From Ignavibacteriales bacterium CG18_big_fil_WC_8_21_14_2_50_31_20 (GTDB lineage Bacteria; Bacteroidota; Ignavibacteria; Ignavibacteriales; Melioribacteraceae), in NCBI GenBank assembly GCA_002786785.1, contig PCUD01000058.1, positions 1 through 33,730 of the forward strand: a stretch of DNA of 33,730 bases. Reading direction: 5' to 3'. Shown in pieces: positions 16,477 through 23,832 of this stretch. The notes under the pieces are model-generated. The model saw only the letters and a list, made by a program, of their open reading frames with translations, was not told the DNA's origin and searched no databases. How positions within the stretch are numbered: position 1 is the first letter of the stretch; each line of letters begins with the position of its first letter. A program made the position numbers and the translations under genes.

Positions 16477-17946
16477 TTAGTTTCTAAAAATTGGAAATTT
16501 TACAATAAATTTTGTCCCAATACCATATTCACTTTCAAAATGTATTTTACCGTGGTAACTTTCAACAATTCTTTTTACAATTGTTAATCCAAGTCCAGTT
16601 CCGCTAACATTACGTGTTTGCTTATTAAGTGCTCTAAAAAATTCTTGAAATACTTTTGGCTTGTCGACTTCCTTTATTCCAATTCCGCTATCTGAAATTG
16701 TAAAGTTTAGGTAATTATCCTTGCTGAATAATGAAATGATAATTTCACCATCATGTTTGTTATATTTTATTGCATTACTAAATAAGTTACTTATTACTCG
16801 TGAAATCTCTAAACGTTCAGCTTTAATTATGGGTAAATTGGGTTCATCTTCAATTTTAACTAAAATATTTTTCTTTTTGTACTCTAATTCAAATAAATTA
16901 ACAGTAGATTGAACTACTTCCAAAAAATTAATCTCTTCTAATTCGCGATATTTTTCCTTTTTATCCATTCTGGAAATATCTAATAAATCATTTACTAATT
17001 GAAATAAGCTTTTAACTCGTTCGTAACTTCGTTTTAAGAAATCCTCTTTTTTTTCATCACTTAGCTTTATTTCAGAGTTTTGTAAAATTTGCAAAAATCC
17101 TTCCACGGCAACTAATGGCGATTTTAGCTCGTGAGCAACCATTGAAACAAATTGCGATTTAACTTGCTCAAGTTCCCGTTTCTTTGTTATGTTTCTAATA
17201 ACAAGCACAACTCCAGAAAACCCTAATGAATTACGTGGAATATGTGAGCAAACAGATTGCACATACAATTTATTTTTTGGAATTATTTCAAGTTCAATTT
17301 CACTTATTTTTGAAGTATATTTTTCTGCTAAAATATATTCTGTTGCTTGTTTAGCTATTTGTGGTGGAAGTCTTTTTAGAATTTGTTCGCCAGGTTCAAG
17401 ATTCTCCAAGTTTAGATTAACCAAAGAAGCGTTGTTAAAATAAACCAATGCACCATCAGAATTTATTACCAAAACTCCACCATTTATGGAATTAAGTACA
17501 GTTCTGAACATGCTTTTTTCACGCGATAATTCAACAAGATTGTTATATCGTTCTCGTCTAAGATCGCGAGCCTCAATAAAAAGTTGTCGGTGTTTTGTAC
17601 CTTTTGCAAGATGAAAGCTTAACCCTTCGTAAGAAAGTGGTTTTGGAACATAGCTGCATGCTCCTAAATTTGCAGCTTCAACAGCCACTTCGTAACAAGG
17701 ATTGCTTGCAATAATAAAACAAACCGTTTCAGGTTTAACTTTTTTGATTGATTTCAAAACTTTTAAACCATCATGATCGGATAGTTCTTGCTCAATCATC
17801 ACAAATTCAAAATCATTTGAAATAGCTAACTGAATTCCTTCGGCTCCATTTAATGTAGTCCTAATGTCATATCCATCGCGAGTAAGAAAGGTATAAATAT
17901 CTTTTCTAATTGGATATTCGTTATCAATAATTAGAATTGAGGCCAT
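16477..17946 (-). CDS. Histidine kinase with N-terminal pseudo-receiver and PAS domain
   Basis: A 489-residue soluble sensor kinase. Residues 1 to about 120 form a receiver-like domain, about 140-255 a PAS domain, 262-328 a HisKA domain with H272 in VAHELKSPL, and 375-489 an ATPase domain with N-box SNLFSNAIKYN, G1 DSGIG and G2 GTGLGL. The receiver aligns as VMIEQELSDHDG, so the usual phosphoacceptor Asp is Glu52, and the acidic pair is D8-N9; Lys102 is kept. Asp-to-Glu often mimics the phosphorylated state, so this domain may be locked or may sense without phosphate. No membrane segment is seen. It lies 11 nt after the receiver-only regulator downstream of hydA, suggesting that it responds to redox, hydrogen or energy state. 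Confidence 0.9.
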   Translation of the reverse strand: MASILIIDNEYPIRKDIYTFLTRDGYDIRTTLNGAEGIQLAISNDFEFVMIEQELSDHDGLKVLKSIKKVKPETVCFIIASNPCYEVAVEAANLGACSYVPKPLSYEGLSFHLAKGTKHRQLFIEARDLRRERYNNLVELSREKSMFRTVLNSINGGVLVINSDGALVYFNNASLVNLNLENLEPGEQILKRLPPQIAKQATEYILAEKYTSKISEIELEIIPKNKLYVQSVCSHIPRNSLGFSGVVLVIRNITKKRELEQVKSQFVSMVAHELKSPLVAVEGFLQILQNSEIKLSDEKKEDFLKRSYERVKSLFQLVNDLLDISRMDKKEKYRELEEINFLEVVQSTVNLFELEYKKKNILVKIEDEPNLPIIKAERLEISRVISNLFSNAIKYNKHDGEIIISLFSKDNYLNFTISDSGIGIKEVDKPKVFQEFFRALNKQTRNVSGTGLGLTIVKRIVESYHGKIHFESEYGIGTKFIVKFPIFRN

Positions 17947-17957
17947 CTTGAGTCCTT

Positions 17958-18359
17958 TTATTGCTCTCGGTTATAAAAACTTTCAAATTTTGAAATTAAT
18001 TCTTCAACAACAATTGGTTTGTTAAGAATCCCATCGCTTTTAATCCAACTTTTTTCTTCGTTTGTGGATGCGCTAAATTTGAAACCAGTTTCATAAGTTG
18101 CTGATGTTAAAATAATAACTGGAATTTTCTTTCCGTGTTCTGTTTTTTTTATTTTATAGCAAAGTATAAATCCAGAATCGTGATGTTCCATAATTAAATC
18201 AACTACACAAGCATCTGGAAGTTCTTTTTCAAATAATCTAAAGCCTTTTTCAGCAGATTCGGCAGTAATTACTTCAAATCCTTTTGATTCAAGAATTAAC
18301 TTATTTTGCTCAATCAAGTCAAAATCATCATCGACTAATAGTATTTTTTTAATATTCAT
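17958..18359 (-). CDS. Single-domain response regulator associated with hydrogenase genes
   Basis: A 133-residue receiver with all phosphorylation residues: D10-D12 in LLVDDDFD, phosphoacceptor D54 in CVVDLIMEHHDSGF, T85/S86 and K114. It has no output domain. The segment around residues 60-115 (HDSGFILCYKIKK, TYETGFKF, SWIKSDGILNKP) resembles small receivers I recall from hydrogenase clusters in other anaerobes; this is memory, not a search. It follows hydA after a 140-nt spacer with a palindrome and directly precedes the kinase, its likely partner. Confidence 0.87.
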   Translation of the reverse strand: MNIKKILLVDDDFDLIEQNKLILESKGFEVITAESAEKGFRLFEKELPDACVVDLIMEHHDSGFILCYKIKKTEHGKKIPVIILTSATYETGFKFSASTNEEKSWIKSDGILNKPIVVEELISKFESFYNREQ

Positions 18360-18413
18360 TTGTGTTTCTCCTAGTTTCAGATGTTACTGAATCTAAATTT
18401 CTTAAAATTCTAA

Positions 18414-18487
18414 GTTTCATTCCTGCATGTTTTAAGCGGGAATCTTTTATAATTTGTAGATTCCCGATAAGATAATTCGGGAATGAC
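18414..18487. repeat. Palindromic intergenic repeat (TCATTCC...GGGAATGAC)
   Basis: Between hydA and the receiver gene, CGGGAATCT pairs with AGATTCCCG, and CCCGA pairs with TCGGG. The ends are TCATTCC and GGAATGA. It belongs with the repeats at 3.7 and 11.5 kb. As a transcribed hairpin it could lower expression of the regulator genes relative to hydCBA, but no U-run marks it as a terminator. Confidence 0.65.
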
Positions 18488-18499
18488 AAAAGTTTAAAA

Positions 18500-20245
18500 T
18501 TATTTTAATGGTTGAACATTTGCCCGCAAAATTTCTTTTCTATTAACATACTTTGTATGCAAAATTTCGTGAGCTAAATGACTGTTTGGCTCAATAAAAA
18601 AATCAGAATATATTTTTTTGATTGATTCATTTTCGTGTGAAAGTCTATTATTTGCATTTTCATCAATTTTGTAAAGTGCTTTTACACGTTCAATTACTTT
18701 ATCTGTCTTTTGATGAATTGGCTGACCACCACCATTAATACAACCATTTGGACACGCCATTACTTCAATAAAATGATATGGTGAGTTGCCTGCGCTAATT
18801 TCATCTAAAATGTTTCCGATGTTTCCTATTCCGTTTACAACTGCAATTTTAACTTCCAAGCCATTTATATTAACCGTGCTTTCTTTAATACCAGCATTTC
18901 CACGTAATTCTTCAAAGTTTAGTACTTTCAAATTTTGACCCGTTAATGTAAAATAAGCAGTTCTAAGCGCTGCTTGCATAACTCCACCAGAAGTTCCAAA
19001 AATAGCCGCTGCACCGCTTGATTCGCCAAGTGGATTATCAAAATTATCGTCATTTAAACCTTCGAATTCAATTCCGTGCATTTTAAACATTCTTACCAAT
19101 TCGCGAGTTGTTAGCACAGCATCCACATCAGCTAAATATTTTTCATTAAGTTCAGGACGTTGTGCTTCATATTTTTTTACGGTACACGGCATTACTGAAA
19201 CAACAAAAATATCTTCTGGCGCAATATTCATTTTTTTTGCATAAAAGGTTTTAAGTACAGCTCCTTCCATTTCGTGAGGTGATTTACATGAGGATACATG
19301 TTTTAATAATTCTGGTCTATTTTGCTCAATATATTTTACCCATCCTGGGCAGCAACTTGTAAACATTGGAAGAGTTCCAGAATTTTTAACTCTGCCTATT
19401 AATTCAGCACTTTCTTCCATAATTGTTAAATCGGCAGCAAAATTAGTGTCAAAAACTTTATCAAAACCTAATCGACGTAAACCACTTACAATTTTGCCAG
19501 TTACATTAGTGCCTAATGGTAAATTATATTCTTCCCCAAGTGATGCTCTTACTGCTGGAGCAACTTGAACCACAACATGTTTTTTTACATTTTGAATTGC
19601 ATATTCAATTTCTTTAGTACTACTTTTTTCACGCAAAGCTGCTGTAGGACAAACCAAAATACACTGCCCACATAAAATGCAATCGCTTACGTTAAGTCCT
19701 TTGTTATAGGGAGTTGTAACATTGCTGATAAATCCTCTATTTGTAAAATCTATAGCTCCAATTTTTTGAACTTCGGCACAAGTTCTAACGCATCTTCCAC
19801 AAAGAATACATTTAGCTGGGTCGCGCTCCATTGAAGCGCTTGAAATATCAATTGCATGATTTTTCTTTGCACCGCAAAATCTATGTTCTCTCAAATTATA
19901 AGTGCTGGCAAGATCTTGAAGTTCACAATTTTTATTCCTAACACAAATAAGGCAATCTTGCGGATGGTTTTCGACTAATAATTCCACAATTGTTTTTCGA
20001 GCTACAATAACTCGGCTTGTGTTTGTTTTAACAATCATTCCATTTTGAACTGGATAAGCACAAGAAGGAGTTAATCCACGCATACCTTCAACTTCAACAA
20101 CACACATTCTACATGCCCCAGTAGGGAAGTGGTCTTTCATGTGGCAAAGTGTAGGAATTTTTAACCCAATTGATTTTGCTGCATCAAGTATTGTATCGCC
20201 TTCGTTAGCTTCAACTTTTATATTATTTATTGTTAATTCTACCAT
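18500..20245 (-). CDS. hydA: [FeFe] hydrogenase catalytic subunit HydA of the trimeric NAD-linked enzyme
   Basis: This 581-residue protein carries the H-cluster that makes or oxidises H2. In order: a [2Fe-2S] domain (C34, C45, C48, C62), a His-ligated [4Fe-4S] site (H94, C98, C101, C107), two [4Fe-4S] ferredoxin sites (C146/149/152/156 and C189/192/195/199), then the H-domain with TSCCPGW (296-302), MPCTVKKYE (352-360) and EVMACPNGCINGGGQP (494-509). A small-subunit-like tail (IYSDFF...HLAHEILHTKY) closes it. All ligands are intact. With HydB and HydC it resembles group A3 enzymes, many of which couple H2 to NADH and ferredoxin together. GGAG lies about 6 nt before the ATG, 17 nt after hydB. 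The HydE, HydF and HydG maturases are not in this cluster. Confidence 0.95.
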   Translation of the reverse strand: MVELTINNIKVEANEGDTILDAAKSIGLKIPTLCHMKDHFPTGACRMCVVEVEGMRGLTPSCAYPVQNGMIVKTNTSRVIVARKTIVELLVENHPQDCLICVRNKNCELQDLASTYNLREHRFCGAKKNHAIDISSASMERDPAKCILCGRCVRTCAEVQKIGAIDFTNRGFISNVTTPYNKGLNVSDCILCGQCILVCPTAALREKSSTKEIEYAIQNVKKHVVVQVAPAVRASLGEEYNLPLGTNVTGKIVSGLRRLGFDKVFDTNFAADLTIMEESAELIGRVKNSGTLPMFTSCCPGWVKYIEQNRPELLKHVSSCKSPHEMEGAVLKTFYAKKMNIAPEDIFVVSVMPCTVKKYEAQRPELNEKYLADVDAVLTTRELVRMFKMHGIEFEGLNDDNFDNPLGESSGAAAIFGTSGGVMQAALRTAYFTLTGQNLKVLNFEELRGNAGIKESTVNINGLEVKIAVVNGIGNIGNILDEISAGNSPYHFIEVMACPNGCINGGGQPIHQKTDKVIERVKALYKIDENANNRLSHENESIKKIYSDFFIEPNSHLAHEILHTKYVNRKEILRANVQPLK

Positions 20246-20262
20246 TTTTTCTCCAAATAAAA

Positions 20263-22245
20263 TCAGTTAACAGAAATAGCTTCAAATCTGCATGTTTCAA
20301 GACAAACACCGCACTTTATGCACTGTGATTGGATTATTGTATGAGGTTCTTTCTTTAATCCAATAATTGCATCAGTTGCACATTTACGCAAACAAGCGCC
20401 ACAACCATTACAAATTTTAGGGTCAATTGTGTATGTTAAAATTTCTTTACAAACTTTAGCTGTGCATTTTCGTTCAAATAAATGCTCTTCATACTCTTCA
20501 CGGAAATATCTTAAGCCGGATAATACTGGATTTGGAGCTGATTGTCCTAATCCACAAAGTGAAGTATCTTGAATGACTCCAGCTAATCTTTCGAGATGAA
20601 TAATTCCTTTGAAACGCAATAATTCATTGAGAGGATCACCATCACCATATTTTGTAGAAATGCGTTCAATAATTTCGAGCATTCTGGTTGTTCCTTCACG
20701 ACAAGGAACGCACTTTCCGCATGATTCATTTTTAATAAATTGTAAAAAGAATTTTGCAAGATCAACAATACAAGTGTCTTCATCCATCACTACGAAACCA
20801 CCTGAGCCCATCATTGCACCAACTCCTTTTAACGATTCATAATCAACTGGTGTATCCATAACTTCTACTGGAAGACAGCCGCCAGAAGGACCGCCAATTT
20901 GAACAGCTTTAAAATTTTTATTATTTGGAACTCCACCGCCAATATTGAAAACTATTTCGCCAAGTGTTGTTCCCATTGGAACTTCTGCTAATCCTGAGTA
21001 TTTTATTTTTCCACTCATGGCAAACACTTTTGTACCTTTGCTATTTTCAGTTCCAATTGATGAATACCAATAGGCTCCTTTATTAATAATGCTGGTTATA
21101 TTTGATAACGTTTCAACATTGTTAATAATGGTTGGCTTTCCCCAAAGACCAGAGACTGCTGGAAAAGGGGGACGAGGTTTAGGCATTCCTCGTTTCCCCT
21201 CAATTGAAGCAATAAGTGCTGTTTCTTCACCACAAACAAATGCACCAGCTCCTTTTTTGATTTTAATTTCTAAATTAAAATCACTTCCTAGTATAGATTC
21301 ACCAATTAATCCATATTTTTCACATTTCTCAATTGCATTTTCAAGTCTTTCAATCGCAAGCGGATATTCTGCACGGCAATAAATATATCCATGACTTGCA
21401 CCAATTGCATAGGCTGCTATTATCATTCCTTCAATCAATTTAAACGGGTCACTTTCCAAAACGGACCTATCCATAAATGCACCGGGATCGCCTTCGTCGG
21501 CGTTACAAATAATATACTTTGTTTCCGATTTTTGAGTTAATGCAAAATCCCATTTTTTACCAGTAGGAAATCCACCTCCGCCTCTTCCACGCAAGCCAGA
21601 TTTAATCACTTCATCAACCACAGCTTTTGGGGTCATATTATTAAGAATATTTTCTAGAGCAGTAAATCCACCACTTGCAATATATTCATCAATAGAAGTA
21701 GGATTTATAATTCCACAATTTTTGAGAACTACTTTATGTTGTTTAGCAAAGAATGGAATTTCATCAATGTTTTTTACATAATCATCGGTTTTGCCAAAGG
21801 TTGCAAGTAATTTCTCAGTATATATTTGCTTATCAACAAGTGTTTTGATTAATAATAAATGGACATCGTTTGGAGTTATTTCGCAATAAGATATTCTATC
21901 TTTATTCGGCAATTTTATATCAACAATAACTTCTTTAGCACAAAATCCAATACATCCAGTTGGAACAATTTGAGCATCAATATTTAGTTTTAGCAATTCT
22001 TCCTCAATTGCTTTTTTTACTTTATTTGCGCCAGATGCCAACCCACAAGTTCCCATTCCGATAAAAATAATTGGAATGTTGTGCTCTTTATAAGTCAATA
22101 TGTTATTTAAAGTTTTAATTTCTTCATTTATTTGAGAATTATGGTTGCATGATAAACCATTTCTACAATCGGAGATAAAAGTAGAGTGTTTAGCATGAGT
22201 CTTTCCACATTTTTCACAATAAACTATATCTATAAATGATTTCAT
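20263..22245 (-). CDS. hydB: Hydrogenase subunit HydB (NuoF-like diaphorase)
   Basis: A 660-residue flavoprotein that exchanges electrons with NAD(H). An N-terminal stretch of about 50 residues has C10, C13, C27 and C33. A thioredoxin-like [2Fe-2S] domain follows with C67, C98 and C102; the expected first Cys is Ile62. The NuoF core shows SGLRGRGGGGFPTGKKW, CNADEGDPGAFMDR, GAGAFVCGEETALIASIEG and the [4Fe-4S] motif ESCGKCVPCREGT. Two C-terminal ferredoxin motifs (CNGCGACLRKC, CIKCGVCLETC) complete it. It overlaps hydC by 4 nt (ATGA). Whether the enzyme is truly electron-bifurcating cannot be decided by reading. Confidence 0.95.
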   Translation of the reverse strand: MKSFIDIVYCEKCGKTHAKHSTFISDCRNGLSCNHNSQINEEIKTLNNILTYKEHNIPIIFIGMGTCGLASGANKVKKAIEEELLKLNIDAQIVPTGCIGFCAKEVIVDIKLPNKDRISYCEITPNDVHLLLIKTLVDKQIYTEKLLATFGKTDDYVKNIDEIPFFAKQHKVVLKNCGIINPTSIDEYIASGGFTALENILNNMTPKAVVDEVIKSGLRGRGGGGFPTGKKWDFALTQKSETKYIICNADEGDPGAFMDRSVLESDPFKLIEGMIIAAYAIGASHGYIYCRAEYPLAIERLENAIEKCEKYGLIGESILGSDFNLEIKIKKGAGAFVCGEETALIASIEGKRGMPKPRPPFPAVSGLWGKPTIINNVETLSNITSIINKGAYWYSSIGTENSKGTKVFAMSGKIKYSGLAEVPMGTTLGEIVFNIGGGVPNNKNFKAVQIGGPSGGCLPVEVMDTPVDYESLKGVGAMMGSGGFVVMDEDTCIVDLAKFFLQFIKNESCGKCVPCREGTTRMLEIIERISTKYGDGDPLNELLRFKGIIHLERLAGVIQDTSLCGLGQSAPNPVLSGLRYFREEYEEHLFERKCTAKVCKEILTYTIDPKICNGCGACLRKCATDAIIGLKKEPHTIIQSQCIKCGVCLETCRFEAISVN

Positions 22246-22727
22246 TCTGTACCTTCATTTTTTACAATTTCTTCCTCTTTATTCTTCTTAAATTCTGCTA
22301 TTAGTTTTGGTATATCTTTTGTTTTTAATCGTCCAAAATATTCTCCATTTATACTAATTACTGGAGCAATGCTGCACGCACCAATGCATGCAACCTGTTC
22401 AATAGTAAATTCCTTATCGCGAGTTGTCATTCCAACTTTAATTCCAAGTTCGTTTTCAAGAGCAAAAAGTATATTAGCAGAATCTTTTACGTGACAAGCT
22501 GTTCCTCTGCAAACATTTATTACATTTTTGCCAAGTGGGGTTAATCTGAATTGATTATAAAAGGTTGCAACGCCAAACACAGAACTTGTTGGAAGCCCTA
22601 AAAATTCTGCAATATCAATAATTGCTATTTCTGGAATATATCCATAAACATCTTGAACATCTTGAAGCAGTCCAATTAAGTGACTTCTATTGCCACGTTC
22701 ATATTTTTCAAAAAGTTTATTATGCAT
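22242..22727 (-). CDS. hydC: Hydrogenase subunit HydC (NuoE-like [2Fe-2S] protein)
   Basis: A 161-residue thioredoxin-fold ferredoxin with all four ligands: C73 and C78 in NVCRGTACHV, C114 and C118 in VACIGACSIAP. The N-terminal helical part with YGYIP and SSVFGVATFYNQF is typical of NuoE/HydC. It passes electrons between HydB and HydA. It is the first gene of the set; AAGGAAC lies 6-8 nt before the ATG and a sigma-54-like element about 40 nt upstream. Confidence 0.95.
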   Translation of the reverse strand: MHNKLFEKYERGNRSHLIGLLQDVQDVYGYIPEIAIIDIAEFLGLPTSSVFGVATFYNQFRLTPLGKNVINVCRGTACHVKDSANILFALENELGIKVGMTTRDKEFTIEQVACIGACSIAPVISINGEYFGRLKTKDIPKLIAEFKKNKEEEIVKNEGTE

Positions 22728-22764
22728 TTGTTGTTCCTTAAATTTTTCTGTTTACTTTTGAAAG

Positions 22765-22780
22765 ACAATTCGTGTGCCAA
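22765..22780 (-). promoter_or_regulatory. Candidate sigma-54 (-24/-12) promoter of the hyd operon
   Basis: On the minus strand TTGGCACACGAATTGT lines up with the consensus TTGGCACG-N4-TTGC, with correct spacing of the -24 GG and -12 G. It departs at two positions, including T for the C of the -12 GC. It would start transcription about 25 nt before hydC. The NtrC-type activator at 29422-30774 shows that the organism uses sigma-54. This is a reading by eye. Confidence 0.4.
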
Positions 22781-22984
22781 TTATTAAATAGAGTTAAACT
22801 AAAAAGAAATGGTAAAAATTTGTTGATTGTTGTAACATTTATTGGGTTGAATTTAATTGAAATTATACAAAAAATGTTAAAACAAACTTATTTGTCACAT
22901 TTTGCTAGGTTAAAAGGGCAGAATATTAGTAATTGGAAAAACAAAATTTATATATTTTAAAATTACCATAAAAAGACGAAAAAC

Positions 22985-23014
22985 TTACAAATTCTTATAA
23001 TTAAGAATTTGTAA
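22985..23014 (-). terminator. 13-bp inverted repeat after the LytTR regulator gene
   Basis: TTACAAATTCTTA (22985-22997) and its exact complement (23002-23014) enclose a 4-nt loop. On the minus strand the stem is followed by GTTTTTCGTCTTTTT, so it may terminate the kinase-regulator transcript, although the stem is AT-rich. It could also be an operator for the hyd genes 258 nt away. The rest of the 22728-23068 spacer shows only the sigma-54-like site. Confidence 0.45.
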
Positions 23015-23068
23015 ATGGTATGTTTAGTTGTTGAGAATTGTTAAATTTAAAAAATTTACAACAATTTA

Positions 23069-23818
23069 TTACAAATTATTGAAAAGTTTAAACAATGATT
23101 CTCGTTTTCTGGTGGCAACGGGAACACGACTTTTGTCATTCATAATTAACAAACCACCATGAGGTTTTTCAAAACTATCAATATAGTTTATATTTACGAG
23201 ATGAGATTGGTGCGGACGAAAGAATCCATATTCAGTTAATAAATTTTCAAATTCTTTTAATGTTGTTGAAACAAGAATTTTTCTATTTTCTTTTAGGTAA
23301 AATGTGGTATAACTTTTATCAGATTCGCATCTAATAATTTCGTTTATTGGAACAACATTTATGCTTTCGGTTGATTTTAGCACAATCTTTTTATTGTTAT
23401 TGGATTCTGTCTTTAAATTTGAAAATAATGTTTTCAATTTTATATTTAGCTGATTTACTTCTTTGTGCAATTGACACTTTTCAATGGCTTTTACGAGTTC
23501 TAATAAATCAATTGGTTTTAGCAGATAATCTATTGCACTAATTTTAAATGCCTTTACTGCATATTCAGTATAAGCTGTTATAAAAACAACCATATAATCT
23601 ATGTCCTGTGTTCTTTCTAGAATTTCAAAACCATTTCCATCCTTAAGATTTATATCAAGCAAAACTATATCGGGCTTATGTTTAATTATTTCGGAGACAC
23701 CGTTTGCAACCGAATCTACTTGCCCAACAATTAAAGCATCAGGAAAGGAGCTAGAAACCATTTGGGCAATCATCTCACTTGTCATTTTTTCATCTTCTAC
23801 AATTAAAATTTTTAGCAT
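23069..23818 (-). CDS. LytTR-family response regulator
   Basis: A 249-residue regulator with a receiver domain (phosphoacceptor D55 in IVLLDINLKDGNG, Thr in FITAYTEYAVKAF, Lys in YLLKPID) and a C-terminal LytTR DNA-binding domain from about residue 145 (IVLKSTESINVVPINEIIRCESDKSYTTFYL, FFRPHQSHLVNINYI). It follows the TPR histidine kinase by 14 nt and is surely its partner. Targets are unknown. Confidence 0.95.
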   Translation of the reverse strand: MLKILIVEDEKMTSEMIAQMVSSSFPDALIVGQVDSVANGVSEIIKHKPDIVLLDINLKDGNGFEILERTQDIDYMVVFITAYTEYAVKAFKISAIDYLLKPIDLLELVKAIEKCQLHKEVNQLNIKLKTLFSNLKTESNNNKKIVLKSTESINVVPINEIIRCESDKSYTTFYLKENRKILVSTTLKEFENLLTEYGFFRPHQSHLVNINYIDSFEKPHGGLLIMNDKSRVPVATRKRESLFKLFNNL

Positions 23819-23832
23819 AATATATTTCCTAA

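Noticed and set aside
22772-22960. Small plus-strand ORF upstream of hydC.
   Set aside because: It starts at a non-ATG codon, has no ribosome site and overlaps the hyd promoter region in AT-rich DNA; no family is recognised.
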